Shown in pieces: positions 41,825 through 51,633 of a stretch of DNA of 64,000 nt. The translations under genes and the position numbers were made by a program. Position 1 is the first letter of the stretch. Each line of letters starts with the position of its first letter. The notes under the pieces are model-generated. The model saw nothing but the letters and a program-made list of their open reading frames with translations, made no database searches and had not been told where the DNA came from. This DNA is from Streptomyces sp. 135 (GTDB lineage Bacteria; Actinomycetota; Actinomycetes; Streptomycetales; Streptomycetaceae): positions 6,944,001 through 7,008,000 of the forward strand of contig NZ_CP075691.1 in the NCBI RefSeq assembly GCF_020026305.1. Direction: 5' to 3'.

Positions 41825-43753
41825 ATGACGAAATCCTTACGAAGGGCAGCCATAGGCGCTGTCCTCGCCCTCCTTCTCGGTTCCAGTCCGGCGCTCGCCG
41901 CCGGAGCCGAGGGAAGCATCGACCCCAATGCGGCACCTTCCAGTCGCCCCGCAGCAGGCCCCGAGTCCCGCGCCGTGCCTGGAGGCGCCAGGCCAGAATC
42001 CGGCAAGACTCCAAAGGCCGGACCAGAGTTCAAGCAGACCAACGGCGTGTGGAATGTCACCAGCCCTGAGACGGTCCTCCGCAACACTGTGACCGACGCC
42101 GACGGCGACAAGAGCACCCAGACTTTCGAGGTCTGGACGACTGACGCCGACGGTAAGCCGAAGGACCAAGTCAAGCTGAAAGACGATGAGCACGGAGTGC
42201 TCGTCTCCCCTTATGTCGCTTCCGGCAGCACGGCCGAGGTCACCGTTCCCGTCGGCAAGCTGAAGCCGGGCGTCACCTACACCTTCCACACGTCCGCGTA
42301 CGACGGCTCTCTGTATGAGACCAAATGGTCCCCGTGGGCCAAATTCCGCATCGCGCCCTATGTGACCTTCCCTGCACCTCAGGCGAGTTCAAGCATCGAT
42401 CCGGTAGCCCAGAAGCCACAGGAGATCTTCCGCAGCGACCCCGGCGCGCTGGCTATCCGCAAGCCCGGGGGAACGAACTGCTCGAAGGCCGATACTCAAG
42501 GCCGCCAGATGTGCCTCAAGTTCCACCCGGCATCCGAGAAGCAGAAGTCTTTGCCCTCCTCCAGGGCAGAGGTACCGGACCTCGTCCCGTGGTGCTCCGA
42601 CAAGCCGTCGGGCCACGACTACATCAACCGCACCGACGCTTGCCTGAACGATGTCGGCAGCGCCACGTTGATCTTCACTTCCGGCGGAGACCAGACCAAG
42701 CCCCCCTTCGGAGTGGCGACGTTCAACTTCCAGCAGCGGCTGAAGACTTACCCGAACAAGTCATCCGGAGGCAGCGACTTCGCGGAGTTCGATCAGCAGC
42801 TGTTCGTCACTCCCACCTCCATCGACCCACAGCTTCTCGGCGTCCGCCTCACCTGGAACGCAGGAACGGTCTGTGACCACTGCACCAGTACCCGGGTGGC
42901 CTGGACGGACTACAAGACGGGAGAGCCCGAGAGGGGTTACTGGCTGGACAACGAGGTCGGCCAGACACAGGTGGCCAGCACCACCACGAAGTGGACGGGC
43001 ACTGGCAAGGAAATTATCAGCCTCACCTGGGACAGCACCGCCGCTGTCGACGTCGATCTTGACCTCGCCGCGAGTGCGAACTTCGGCACCAGTGGCAACG
43101 AACTCAAGGTCCGCTGCGACGATCTCAGCACGGGCAGCGCCACACCCGGGTGTGTACTTCCGTACTACACCCCGACCTACACGATGGACACAAACCTCTA
43201 CCCGGCAGCCGGCGCCTACTACTGGTTCATGCAGCAACGCATGACCGGAAAGCCCGGTACCGGCGACGCACCCATGCACTACCTCGGCCCGGACACCACC
43301 AAGACCACCCCAAGCGGCAAACCGTGGACTAGTAAAGACAGCCGAAACGTGGTCTGCCCGACCTCCTGGCCGAAACACCCCACGGCCGCCTCAATGGGGG
43401 AACCATCCTGCGACGAGTTCGCCATGGCCTCAACCCACGAAAGTGGCGGCTACCCCGACCCCGGCAACAAGTACCAGGTCTCCTCAGGAGACAAGTGCGC
43501 ACAGCTCTACGCCAACCCCTCGGGGAGCTCCTTCGGCCTCTTCGCCGACACACGCGAGGACAAGAACGGCCCCTCCAACACCGAGAAGTGCGGCCGCGCC
43601 ACAATCTCCGAAACTCAAAACGAGGGGGCCTTCCACAAATTTCCGGCCCCCGCCTGGCGCATGCTCGACAACGACGCCTTCTACCTCAGTAACCCTGGCT
43701 TCGAACACTGCACCACCACCAGCAGCACCTGCGCGTGGAAGAAGATCAGCTAA
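41825..43753 (+). CDS. Secreted NucA/NucB-like nuclease with fibronectin-like N-terminal region
   Basis: 642 aa. Signal peptide MTKSLRRAAIGAVLALLLGS ... ALAAGAEG, then a Pro/Gly-rich linker. Residues about 70-190 form a beta-sandwich region (FEVWTTDADGKPKDQV, LKPGVTYTFHTSAYD) like those on Streptomyces surface proteins. Residues about 190-500 are Cys-containing and unassigned. The C-terminal about 130 residues resemble DNase NucA/NucB: CDEFAMASTHES is close to the catalytic CDEYPFAST.E pattern, followed by GLFADTREDKNGPS and a terminal Cys-containing stretch. Codon use is less GC-biased than neighbours. It is convergent with a SUKH-type gene. Confidence 0.75.
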   Translation: MTKSLRRAAIGAVLALLLGSSPALAAGAEGSIDPNAAPSSRPAAGPESRAVPGGARPESGKTPKAGPEFKQTNGVWNVTSPETVLRNTVTDADGDKSTQTFEVWTTDADGKPKDQVKLKDDEHGVLVSPYVASGSTAEVTVPVGKLKPGVTYTFHTSAYDGSLYETKWSPWAKFRIAPYVTFPAPQASSSIDPVAQKPQEIFRSDPGALAIRKPGGTNCSKADTQGRQMCLKFHPASEKQKSLPSSRAEVPDLVPWCSDKPSGHDYINRTDACLNDVGSATLIFTSGGDQTKPPFGVATFNFQQRLKTYPNKSSGGSDFAEFDQQLFVTPTSIDPQLLGVRLTWNAGTVCDHCTSTRVAWTDYKTGEPERGYWLDNEVGQTQVASTTTKWTGTGKEIISLTWDSTAAVDVDLDLAASANFGTSGNELKVRCDDLSTGSATPGCVLPYYTPTYTMDTNLYPAAGAYYWFMQQRMTGKPGTGDAPMHYLGPDTTKTTPSGKPWTSKDSRNVVCPTSWPKHPTAASMGEPSCDEFAMASTHESGGYPDPGNKYQVSSGDKCAQLYANPSGSSFGLFADTREDKNGPSNTEKCGRATISETQNEGAFHKFPAPAWRMLDNDAFYLSNPGFEHCTTTSSTCAWKKIS

Positions 43754-43764
43754 ATCCTCGTGAC

Positions 43765-43796
43765 GTGTGGGGTGAGTACGCACGCTCACCCCACAC
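43765..43796 (+). terminator. Bidirectional hairpin between nuclease and SUKH genes
   Basis: Perfect 12-bp inverted repeat (43765-43776 with 43785-43796), 8-nt loop, in the 45-bp gap between convergent stops. Confidence 0.75.
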
Positions 43797-43798
43797 CG

Positions 43799-44443
43799 TC
43801 AACCACCCAACGGCTCCCATGCCGCTCGCTCGGCCTCGTCCAGCGGCACACCCCACACCAAGAACCCGTTCATCAGGCCAACCCGCGCCTCTTTTGCGAG
43901 CTCCGGAATCTCCAGGACGTCAGCCATCTCCTCCAAGTAGTCCGTCAGAGACTCGAACTGAACCCTGCGCTCCGCATACTCACACCAATACCAGATCCTT
44001 CCGGTCTCAGCGTCCACGCAAAGACCGGTCAGAGCATCTGCATCCATCGCAGCAAAGGGAACCCAGGAGGGACGCCACACCGTGATCTCTTCTGTACTAC
44101 CCGTCCTCCGCTGGTCCTCTAGATCTTGCTGACGCAGAAACATCTGTCGCTGGTAGACGCGGCGGACGCCGGAAAACGACATCAGCACACACTCCTCCGG
44201 CATGAACCAAGGCGTTGAATCGGGTCCCACACCTGCTCGCCGACTCCACAACGCCCTCAGCCCAACGGGCAGACGTACGCCCAAGGACTCCTGCAGTTCG
44301 TCGAGCTCTGCCTCGGAAGCGCCAGGCAACAGGCTCGCGAATGTCGCCGGAGCGTTCCGTTCAAGCCAGGATTCAATACGCTGCCAGGCGTCGTCTATCT
44401 GCCGCCACTCAATGTTCTGCTCGCGTGCCGCATGTCCATCCAT
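43799..44443 (-). CDS. SMI1/KNR4 (SUKH) family protein, putative immunity protein
   Basis: 214 aa. The SUKH pattern is clear: WQRIESWLERNAP, LLPGASEAELDELQESLGVR LP.GLRALW region, then WVPFAAMDADALTGLCVDA, GRIWYWC and FESLTDYLEEMADVLE. SUKH proteins neutralise diverse, mostly nuclease, toxins in polymorphic toxin systems. It sits opposite the secreted NucA/NucB-like nuclease, which makes an effector/immunity pairing plausible, though such pairs are usually co-directional. No signal peptide, as expected for cytoplasmic immunity. ATG at 44443. Confidence 0.8.
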   Translation of the reverse strand: MDGHAAREQNIEWRQIDDAWQRIESWLERNAPATFASLLPGASEAELDELQESLGVRLPVGLRALWSRRAGVGPDSTPWFMPEECVLMSFSGVRRVYQRQMFLRQQDLEDQRRTGSTEEITVWRPSWVPFAAMDADALTGLCVDAETGRIWYWCEYAERRVQFESLTDYLEEMADVLEIPELAKEARVGLMNGFLVWGVPLDEAERAAWEPLGG

Positions 44444-44516
44444 ACCAGCACGCTACCGCCAACTGTTCATGTGCAGCAGGGGACGCAAGATTCGGTCGTG
44501 CTCCAGGGTGCGCGTC

Positions 44517-46164
44517 GTGACCGGATATGGATTGGCCATTAAGGCACTATCCAAGGGCAGCAAGCCCGCTCCGGGCATGGTGCCCAGTCAGGAGGATGAC
44601 GCACCTCCATGGTCCGGCGATATGTACGACGAGGGCGACGAGACTGACCCTGCCGTCGCGTTCGCCGCTACTGAGTTTGTAGGCGTGGTGTCGTCAGTGT
44701 GAGGCCGGTCGCGGTGAGACATCCGTCGATGATGTCGCTGCGGTATTGGATCTGGCGGAGGCCGTGTCGGAGTCGGCTGATGAGATGGTCGGAGTTGGTG
44801 AAGGCGGTGTTGGCCTGACTGGTCCGGCGGAGGATCGACCAGATGCCTTCGACGGGGTTGAGGTCGGGTGTAGGGCGGTAGGTGGTAGGCGGTGATCCAG
44901 TCGTGTGTCGATGAAGGCCCGCATGCGGCGGTCTTTGTGGACGTTGAGGTTGTCCCAGATGAGGACGATCGGTCCGCCGAGCTGCTGGTGGGCGGCTATG
45001 AGGAGGTCGCGGTACTCGGTCCAGGCGAAGCTCTTGCGGCCGCCGCTCTTATGGTCGGTATGCCGTCTGGGCCGGTAGATCAGGCGGGAACGCTCGCCCG
45101 GTTTGTGGCAGCACAGGGCTGCGATGGAGAAGCGGCGTTGGGAACGGCCGCGGACCCGGATGACCGGTGTGGTTCCGCGCCGGCTTACCCAGGTGCGGGA
45201 GGTCGGCGGCGTCATCGAGAATCCGGCTTCGTCCTCGAAGACGAGCCAGGCCCCGAGCGCCGCCGCGGTGGTTCCACGTGTGGCCACACGTCCTGACCCA
45301 GCTAAGCCACGGCCTTCTCGTCACGCTCGATGACCCGACGTGCTGGAACCTGGTGGCTCCAGCCATGCCGCCGCAGCATCTGGGAGATCCCCGACAGCGT
45401 CATGGACTTGTGGAACCGCCGCCCGATCAGGGTCTTGATCCGGGCGAGTGTCCACCGCTGATCAGGCCACCCGTGAGCGACCGGACCTTTGGCCAACTCC
45501 TCCTCGAGCACGGCGAAGAGCGCATCGCTGAGCTTCGGCCGGGACACCGGACCACGCGAACGAACCCCGTCCTCGCCCGCCTCCTGCCAGGCCCGCCGCC
45601 ACCGCTGGACCGACCGGACACTGACCCGTAACTCCTTGGCGATCTCCGTACTGCCCCGCCCATCGGCGAACATACCGACCGCTTCCATCCGGACCCGCTC
45701 ACGGAACACTTGCCTCTCCGCGGTCAGACCCCCACCCTGCGGATACCTCATACCACCGGCATACCGCGACGATCATCAACCGTCAGCCCCTACGACAAGA
45801 CGACTTCAACGTCAGTAACAAGGGCGCCGACGGCGAGGAGGCGTGGCTCGATCAGGCCCCGGACGGCACACTGACCGGATGGGTCCGTGATGCCACCGGC
45901 CAGGTGCGGCGCTACACGGACCCGGACATCTGGGCCATCGACGTCGATGACGCCGGGATGACCCGCACCCACAGCCCGGTGGGACGCAGTGACACCTGGA
46001 GGTTTGGGGCCGTGGCGACGACTGCAGCCGCCGCGGCTCCAGCCGATTCTCCCCAGATTCTCCCCAGCGGGCCCCAGGGGTGCCTGAGCGCGGCAGATCC
46101 GCATCTTGCACACGGACGATCCCTGTTGTTGACGTGGTTACTCAGAGCCAATCTCGTCGTTTGA
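44517..46164 (+). pseudogene. Gene of unknown function split in frame by an IS630 element
   Basis: The left part 44517-44670 (GTG start, GYGLAIKALSKG ... DPAVAFAA) and right part from 45817 (NKGADGEEAWLDQAPDG ... RRYTDPDIWAIDVDDAG) join exactly in frame when the IS and one TA copy are removed. The restored protein is about 167 aa, acidic and Asp/Gly-rich; the last 45 residues (after RSDTWRF) look non-native and overlap the convergent CorA stop. No family recognised. Located beside the SUKH gene, so it could belong to the same accessory cassette. Confidence 0.6.
44671..45815 (-). mobile_element. Degenerate IS630-family element (TA duplication)
   Basis: 1145 bp. Both ends start CTGA and match at 18 of 24 positions as inverted repeats; TA flanks each side (44669-44670, 45816-45817), the IS630 target duplication. 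The transposase on the minus strand is dead: the N-terminal HTH part (45751-45302, with RVSVRSVQRWRRAWQEAGE) ends in a TAG, then single-base deletions near 45275, 44900 and 44860 shift the frame. The catalytic parts WLVFEDEAGFSM and PIVLIWDNLNVHKDRRM are still legible. The original stop TAG used the TA of the target. Confidence 0.8.
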
Positions 46165-47254
46165 ACACAAGGTACAAAGCGGTGCAAACAACCCCCATCA
46201 AGGCAACGGCGAAGGGATATCCGAACACCCAGCGTAGTTCTGGCATGGTCTCGAAGTTCATCCCGTAGATCGTTCCCACCAACGTGGGTGCAAACAGGAT
46301 CGCCGCCCACGACGAGATCTTCTTGATCTCCTCGTTCTGTTCGAAGCCCGCCTCCGCCAGCGCCCGCATCTCCGCGTTCTGCTGCTGCGTCACCAGGGTC
46401 GAGTTGACCGTGAGGATGTCGGTCAGGGCCTGGCGGAAGCCGTCGACGCGTTCGCTGGTGTGGGTGACGTGGTCGGCGACGTCGCGCAGGTAGCGCTGGA
46501 GTTCCTCGTCCGTGCCGTACTTCGCGAAGCCCGCCATCAGGGCGTGCAGCATGCCGACCAGGGGGCGGGTGGCGCGCTGGAACTCGACCATCTCGCGGGA
46601 GAGTTCGTAGATGCGGCGGGAGACCTCGGGGTCGCCGCTGAAGACCTCGGTCTCGATCTCGTCGATGTCGTTCTGGACGCCGGCGACCACCGGGGCGTAG
46701 CCGTCCACCACCGCGTCGAGGATCGCGTAGAGCACCGCCTCGGGGCCGAGTTTGAGCAGCTCGGGGCTCGCCTCCATGCGGCGGCGGACCGCCGAGAGGT
46801 CGGGGGCCGCGCCGTGCCGCACGGTGATGACGAAGTCGGGGCCCACGAATACGTGCAGCTCGCCGAAGTCGACCTCCTCCGGGGCGTCGAGGTAGCGGGC
46901 CGCGCGCAGGACGACGAAGAGCGTCTCGCCGTACCGTTCCAGCTTCGGGCGCTGGTGGGCCTCCATCGCGTCCTCGACGGCCAGCTCGTGCAGGTCGAAC
47001 TCGGCGGCGAGGGAGAGCAGTTCGGCTTCCGTCGGCCGGGCGAGGCCGATCCAGGCCATGCCGTCCCGCTGCTCGCGCAGCTCCCGGAAGGTGTCCGCGA
47101 GGGAGGACGGCGTCGCCACGCGGACTCCGCCCTCGTACAGCGCGGCCTGGATGACGCTGTCCGCCTCCCGCTGCTCCGCGGTGGCCCCGGCGGGCGTCGC
47201 AGGGCCGGGGTCCGCGGGGGCGGGGCCGCCGCGGACCGTGTCGTGCGCCGCCAC
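46142..47254 (-). CDS. corA: CorA-family magnesium/divalent cation transporter
   Basis: 370 aa from GTG 47254 (with GAAGAAG upstream); the frame stays open far upstream but only as antisense to the next gene. A long cytoplasmic N-terminal domain (LHELAVEDAMEAHQRPKLER, LHVFVGPDFVITVRHG) and coiled region (NDIDEIETEVFSG ... QQQNAEMRALAEAGFEQNEE) lead to two C-terminal helices with the pore signature YGMNFETMPEL. It forms pentameric channels for Mg2+ or Co2+ in the plasma membrane. The last residues KRRDWL are basic as usual. Confidence 0.9.
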   Translation of the reverse strand: MAAHDTVRGGPAPADPGPATPAGATAEQREADSVIQAALYEGGVRVATPSSLADTFRELREQRDGMAWIGLARPTEAELLSLAAEFDLHELAVEDAMEAHQRPKLERYGETLFVVLRAARYLDAPEEVDFGELHVFVGPDFVITVRHGAAPDLSAVRRRMEASPELLKLGPEAVLYAILDAVVDGYAPVVAGVQNDIDEIETEVFSGDPEVSRRIYELSREMVEFQRATRPLVGMLHALMAGFAKYGTDEELQRYLRDVADHVTHTSERVDGFRQALTDILTVNSTLVTQQQNAEMRALAEAGFEQNEEIKKISSWAAILFAPTLVGTIYGMNFETMPELRWVFGYPFAVALMGVVCTALYLVFKRRDWL

Positions 47255-47449
47255 GTGTGCTTCTTCGCGGTCGATGCCGGACGGGCTCGGCGCTCCGCCA
47301 TGCTGGCCGCCTCCAGGTCGTGTCGAACGTATGTCTAGATGGCCACGGAGCAGGATATACGCCCCAAAAGACTCAGGAGTGGCGGCGACGCGAACGGGCC
47401 CCATGAATCGCGGACCGTACATGTCCGCAAGGCCCGCTAGCGTCGGCCC

Positions 47450-48622
47450 ATGACCAAGACGACCAGGACCCCGGCCCTGACCGGCGGCGCCGCCCCCGTA
47501 CTCCGGACACGCGCGCTGAACCGGGCCACGCTCGACCGGCAGCTCCTCCTGCGCCGCTCCCGCGAGTTGTCCGTCACGGACGCGGTCACCCACCTCGTCG
47601 GGCTCCAGGCGCAGAACGTCAAGCCGCCCTACTACGCCCTCGCCGCGCGCCTTGAGGACTTCGACCCGCGTGAGCTGTCCGCGCTCCTGGAGTCGCGCGA
47701 ACTGGTCCGCATGGTCACGATGCGCTCCACCATCCACCTGCACACCGCCGCTGACGCCCGCGTCCTGCGGCCGTTCACTCAGGACGCGCTCGAACGCGAG
47801 CTGGGCGTGTTCCGCGCCGGACTGGCCGGCGTCGACCTGCGGGAACTCGCCGAGATCGCGCGCGAGGCCGTCGAGGCGGAGCCCCGCACCATGAAGCAGC
47901 TCCGCGAGACGCTGCTCGTGCGGTGGCCCGACGCCGACCCGCAGTCCCTCGCGATCGCCGCGCGGTGCACGCTGCCGCTGGTCCAGGTCACCCCGCGCGG
48001 GCTGTGGCGGCGCAGCGGGCAGGTCGCGCTCACCACCGTCGAGAAGTGGCTCGGCCCCGACACGCGAGCGGACGCGGCGCGGCCCCCGGCGCCCGAAGAC
48101 GTCGTGCTGCGCTATCTCGCCGCCTTCGGGCCCGCCTCCGTCAAGGACATGCAGACCTGGGCACGGATCACCCGCATGCGGGAGGTCTTCGAACGCCTGC
48201 GGCCCCGGCTGCGGACGTTCCGCGACGAGAACGGCGTCGAACTCTTCGACCTCCCCGACGCGCCGCGCCCCGACCCGGACACGCCGGCTCCGCCCCGCTT
48301 CCTTCCCGAGTACGACAACCTCCTCCTCTCCCACGCCGACCGGACCCGTGTCGTGCCCGCCGAGTACAGGGGACGCACCTGGCAGGGGAACTTCGCGTAC
48401 TGCGTCTTCCTGCTCGACGGCTTCCTCGCGGGGGTGTGGCGGCTGGTGGAGGACGCCAGGAGCGGGGAGGCCGTGCTGACCATCGAGCCGTTCGGGGGCC
48501 CGGGGCGCGCCGCGCGGGAGGAATTGACGCGGGAGGCCGAGCTGATGCTGACGCGGATCACCGGGGCGGCCGAGGCCCCTTCCTCGTACGACATCCGGTT
48601 CGGGGCCGTCATCGGCCGTTGA
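47450..48622 (+). CDS. AlkZ/YcaQ-like winged-helix (HTH_42) DNA-binding protein
   Basis: 390 aa, ATG. The family of three winged helices includes DNA glycosylases that unhook interstrand crosslinks. LVGLQAQNVKPPYYALAARL carries the QxQ catalytic signature of AlkZ-type members, and the following VRMVTMRSTIHLHTAAD and FLPEYDNLLLSHADR segments match the superfamily. A DNA-repair or self-resistance role is plausible; many AlkZ copies sit in clusters for DNA-alkylating antibiotics, but none is evident here. Divergent from corA by 195 bp. Confidence 0.85.
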   Translation: MTKTTRTPALTGGAAPVLRTRALNRATLDRQLLLRRSRELSVTDAVTHLVGLQAQNVKPPYYALAARLEDFDPRELSALLESRELVRMVTMRSTIHLHTAADARVLRPFTQDALERELGVFRAGLAGVDLRELAEIAREAVEAEPRTMKQLRETLLVRWPDADPQSLAIAARCTLPLVQVTPRGLWRRSGQVALTTVEKWLGPDTRADAARPPAPEDVVLRYLAAFGPASVKDMQTWARITRMREVFERLRPRLRTFRDENGVELFDLPDAPRPDPDTPAPPRFLPEYDNLLLSHADRTRVVPAEYRGRTWQGNFAYCVFLLDGFLAGVWRLVEDARSGEAVLTIEPFGGPGRAAREELTREAELMLTRITGAAEAPSSYDIRFGAVIGR

Positions 48623-48679
48623 CCTCCGCATGTACATGTGCGTACGCATCCCCGTGGGGGAACCGCGCCGCCGTGCCCC

Positions 48680-49516
48680 CTACGGCAGCAACCCCGCCCG
48701 CCGCGCCGCCACCACCGCCTCCAGGCGCGTATGCGCCCCCAGCTTCCGCATGGCCGATCGCAAGTAGCCCTTCACCGTCTCTGGGCGCAGGCCGAGCCGC
48801 TCCGCCGCCACCGCGTTCGTCACGCCCGCGGCGACGCAGGCCAGGACGTCCACCTCCCGTGGGGCGAGGGCGACCGGGCGCTCGCGGTCACGCTCGGGGA
48901 GCGTCGCCGCCGACGCCAACGTGCCGCACACCGACAGGACGTCCGCCCGCAGCGCGGGGTCCGCGATGCGCGGGGCGAGCGTACGCAGCGCGCCGTGCGC
49001 CTCGCGGACCTGCTCCCACGCCCCGGGGCCCGCGACCGGCTCGCGGACCGCCGCAAGCAGCGCGCGCACCTCATCGCGTACGACAAGAGCCTGCTCCACG
49101 TCCCGCGCCGCGGCCACCGCCACCGACAGGGCCCGGTCGCCGAGCGGCCGGGCGGTGCGCAGCGCGCCGTACAGCACGCCCCGCACCCGGCGGCGCACCA
49201 CGACCGGCACCGCGAGCACCGACCGCAGGCCTTCGGCCTCGACCGCCGCGTCGTACTCGTGGCTGATGTGGCGCGACACGCTGTAGTCGGTGACCGCGCA
49301 CGGCCGGGAGAGGGCGAGCGCCTTGCCGCCGAGGCCGTTGCCCGAGGACACCGCGAGCCCGTGCAGCGCGTATGTCTCCGTGCCGCTCAGCTCGCCGATC
49401 CGCACCTGGCGCTGCCCTTCGAGGAGGCCTCCGAAGGCGACCGGGAGCCCCGTGCCGCGGCGCAGCCGCAGCAGAGCGGCCCGCACCTCCGACGTCTCGC
49501 CACCGTCAGCCGGCAC
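48680..49516 (-). CDS. GAF-domain LuxR-family transcriptional regulator
   Basis: 278 aa, ATG. Residues about 15-150 form a GAF-like sensory domain (GLGGKALALSRPCAVTDYSV ... LRSVLAVPVVVRRRVRGVLY). The C-terminal 65 residues are a LuxR HTH: LAPREVDVLACVAAGVTNAV, AERLGLRPETVKGYLRSAM. It lacks a receiver domain, so it likely binds a small molecule. It is divergent from the acyl-CoA synthetase gene at 49675 with 158 bp between, so it may control that gene. Similar pairs of GAF-LuxR regulator and fatty-acyl ligase are common in Streptomyces. Confidence 0.9.
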   Translation of the reverse strand: MPADGGETSEVRAALLRLRRGTGLPVAFGGLLEGQRQVRIGELSGTETYALHGLAVSSGNGLGGKALALSRPCAVTDYSVSRHISHEYDAAVEAEGLRSVLAVPVVVRRRVRGVLYGALRTARPLGDRALSVAVAAARDVEQALVVRDEVRALLAAVREPVAGPGAWEQVREAHGALRTLAPRIADPALRADVLSVCGTLASAATLPERDRERPVALAPREVDVLACVAAGVTNAVAAERLGLRPETVKGYLRSAMRKLGAHTRLEAVVAARRAGLLP

Positions 49517-49674
49517 GTGCCCCTCCCTTCGGCCCTTCGGCTTGCGACACCCCCGTCCGGGGGTAGTGAGACCCGCATCACGGATTACACGATGTTACGT
49601 AGCGTCCGGCAATGAGTACGGCGGTACGGCCGGGCCGGCCCGAGCAGTGGTCCCAGATGTCAGGAGAGAGCGCG

Positions 49675-51216
49675 ATGCGGACACCGATGACCGTCACGGA
49701 CTTCCTCGACCGGGCGGAGCTGGGCTTCGCCGCCTGCCCCGGAGTGGTCGACGAGCCGCTCCAACCCGCCCCGGTGGTCCCGGAGTCGACGTACGGACGC
49801 CTCGGTGAGCGGGTCCGCGCCTGGCAGGCGGGCCTCGACGCGCTGGGTGTCGGCGAGGGCGAGCGGGTGGCGGTGGTCAGCCACAACTCGGCCCGCCTCC
49901 TTGAGCTGCTGTTCGCCGTGCCGATGAGCGGACGGATCTGCGTGCCCGTCAACTTCCGGCTCAAGCCGGAGGAGGTGGAGTACGTCGTGCGGCAGAGCGG
50001 CGCCTCGGTCCTGCTCGTCGACCCCGAGCTGGACGACGCGCTGTCGGGCGTCAAGGCGCGGCACCGCTTCGTGCTCGGCGAGCGGACCGAGACCGAGCTG
50101 ATGCGCTTCGGCGTGGAACCGCGCCCGTGGGCCCACCCCGACGAGGACGCCACCGCCACGATCAACTACACGTCGGGAACGACGGCGCGCCCCAAGGGAG
50201 TGCAGCTGACGCACCGCAACATCTGGGTGAACGGCCTGACGTTCGGCCTGCACACCCGTGTGTGGGAGGGGGACGTCTATATGCACACCCTGCCGATGTT
50301 CCACTGCAACGGCTGGGGCATGCCGTTCGTGATGGCCGGGCTCGGCGTGAAGCAGGTGGTGCTGCGCAAGGTGGACGGCGCGGAGATCCTGCGCCGGGTG
50401 GAGGAGCACGGCGTCACGCTCATGTGCGGGGCGCCCGCGGTGTGGAACGCGGTCCTCGACGCGGCGGCGGCCTGGTCCGGCGAGGTGCCCGGCCGTGACC
50501 GGGTGCGGATCGTCTGCGCGGGCGCCCCGCCGCCGAGCAGGATGATCCAGCGGGTGGAGGCCGAGCTGGGCTGGGAGTTCACGCAGCTCTACGGGCTCAC
50601 CGAGACGTCCCCCATGCTCACCTTCAACCGGGCCGTGCCCGCGGACCTGGAGCTTCCGGCCGAGGAGCGGGCCCGCAAGCTCTCCCGTGCCGGAGTGCCC
50701 GCGCTCGGCGTCAAGCTGCGGATCTCCGACGCGGGTGAGGTCCTCGCCAGGTCCAACGTCGTGCTCGAAGGCTACTGGGAGAAGCCGGAGGAGACGGCCG
50801 CGGCGCTCGAGGACGGTTGGTTCCACACCGGTGACGGCGGCACGTTCGACGAGGCCGACGGCCATCTGACCATCTCCGACCGGAAGAAGGACGTCATCAT
50901 CACGGGCGGCGAGAACGTCTCGTCGATCGAGGTGGAGGACACGATCTTCAGCCACCCCGAGGTCGCCGAGGTCGCGGTCATCGGGGTGCCGCACGAGAAG
51001 TGGGGCGAGACGATCAAGGCCCTGGTGGTCCTCGTGGAGGGGGCGACGGTGCGGGAGCAGGACATCATCGCCCACTGCAAGGAGCGCATCGCCGGCTACA
51101 AGGCCCCGACGAGCGTCGAGTTCCGCGACGCCATCCCGCGCACGGCCACCGGCAAGATCCAGAAGTTCAAGCTGCGGGAGCCGTACTGGGCGGGGCGCGA
51201 GCGCGGCGTGAACTGA
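49675..51216 (+). CDS. Acyl-CoA synthetase / AMP-dependent ligase
   Basis: 513 aa from ATG 49675, chosen for CAGGAGAG at proper spacing; an upstream ATG at 49612 is less supported. ANL-superfamily motifs are complete: YTSGTTARPKGVQLTHRN (A3), QLYGLTETSP (A5), GWFHTGDGG (A7), DRKKDVIITGGENVSSIEVE (A8) and the C-terminal RTATGKIQK with catalytic Lys. It activates a carboxylic acid as adenylate then CoA thioester; A4/A5 residues suggest medium/long fatty acids. Probably regulated by the divergent GAF-LuxR protein. Confidence 0.9.
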   Translation: MRTPMTVTDFLDRAELGFAACPGVVDEPLQPAPVVPESTYGRLGERVRAWQAGLDALGVGEGERVAVVSHNSARLLELLFAVPMSGRICVPVNFRLKPEEVEYVVRQSGASVLLVDPELDDALSGVKARHRFVLGERTETELMRFGVEPRPWAHPDEDATATINYTSGTTARPKGVQLTHRNIWVNGLTFGLHTRVWEGDVYMHTLPMFHCNGWGMPFVMAGLGVKQVVLRKVDGAEILRRVEEHGVTLMCGAPAVWNAVLDAAAAWSGEVPGRDRVRIVCAGAPPPSRMIQRVEAELGWEFTQLYGLTETSPMLTFNRAVPADLELPAEERARKLSRAGVPALGVKLRISDAGEVLARSNVVLEGYWEKPEETAAALEDGWFHTGDGGTFDEADGHLTISDRKKDVIITGGENVSSIEVEDTIFSHPEVAEVAVIGVPHEKWGETIKALVVLVEGATVREQDIIAHCKERIAGYKAPTSVEFRDAIPRTATGKIQKFKLREPYWAGRERGVN

Positions 51217-51633
51217 CCGCGCAGCACCCCCGGTGTCCCCTTCGGCCACGATTCGGCACGCCTTCAATGAACCTGCACACCGAATGCGCACCCCGGTCAC
51301 GCCATTCACGGGGTATCCCACATGAATTCCCGTACAGGGGGTACGTGGCGTGCTTTTCGCCGTGCCCGTGTCCGATTTGTTGAAGGGAGTCCCGTCGTGC
51401 CCTCGATTTCGTTCTGTGAATCTTGTGAAGGAGCTGCCCCCGAGCGGTGAAACCGCCTGCACGCAGCGGTGATGCGCTGTCACAACCGCGGCTGACCGGT
51501 GCTCGGGCGATTGGATGTGCGAGCTGCGAACGTGCTTTGATCCTGGCCGACGCGGAATTCGCACCGCAGGTTCCGCATTGCTGGAAACACCTTTGCAACA
51601 TTCATGACTTTCATGAGAAGGGCAGCTCACACC
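51217..51633. other. Intergenic region upstream of the bacteriocin-like peptide
   Basis: 417 bp with no supportable gene on either strand. AT-rich patches at 51390-51440 and 51580-51620 probably include the promoter and leader of the peptide gene. No further double-glycine-leader ORF was found here. Confidence 0.5.

Noticed and set aside
47255..48649. Upstream extension of the CorA frame to 48649
   Set aside because: That part is antisense to the AlkZ-like gene; the CorA domain begins after GTG 47254.
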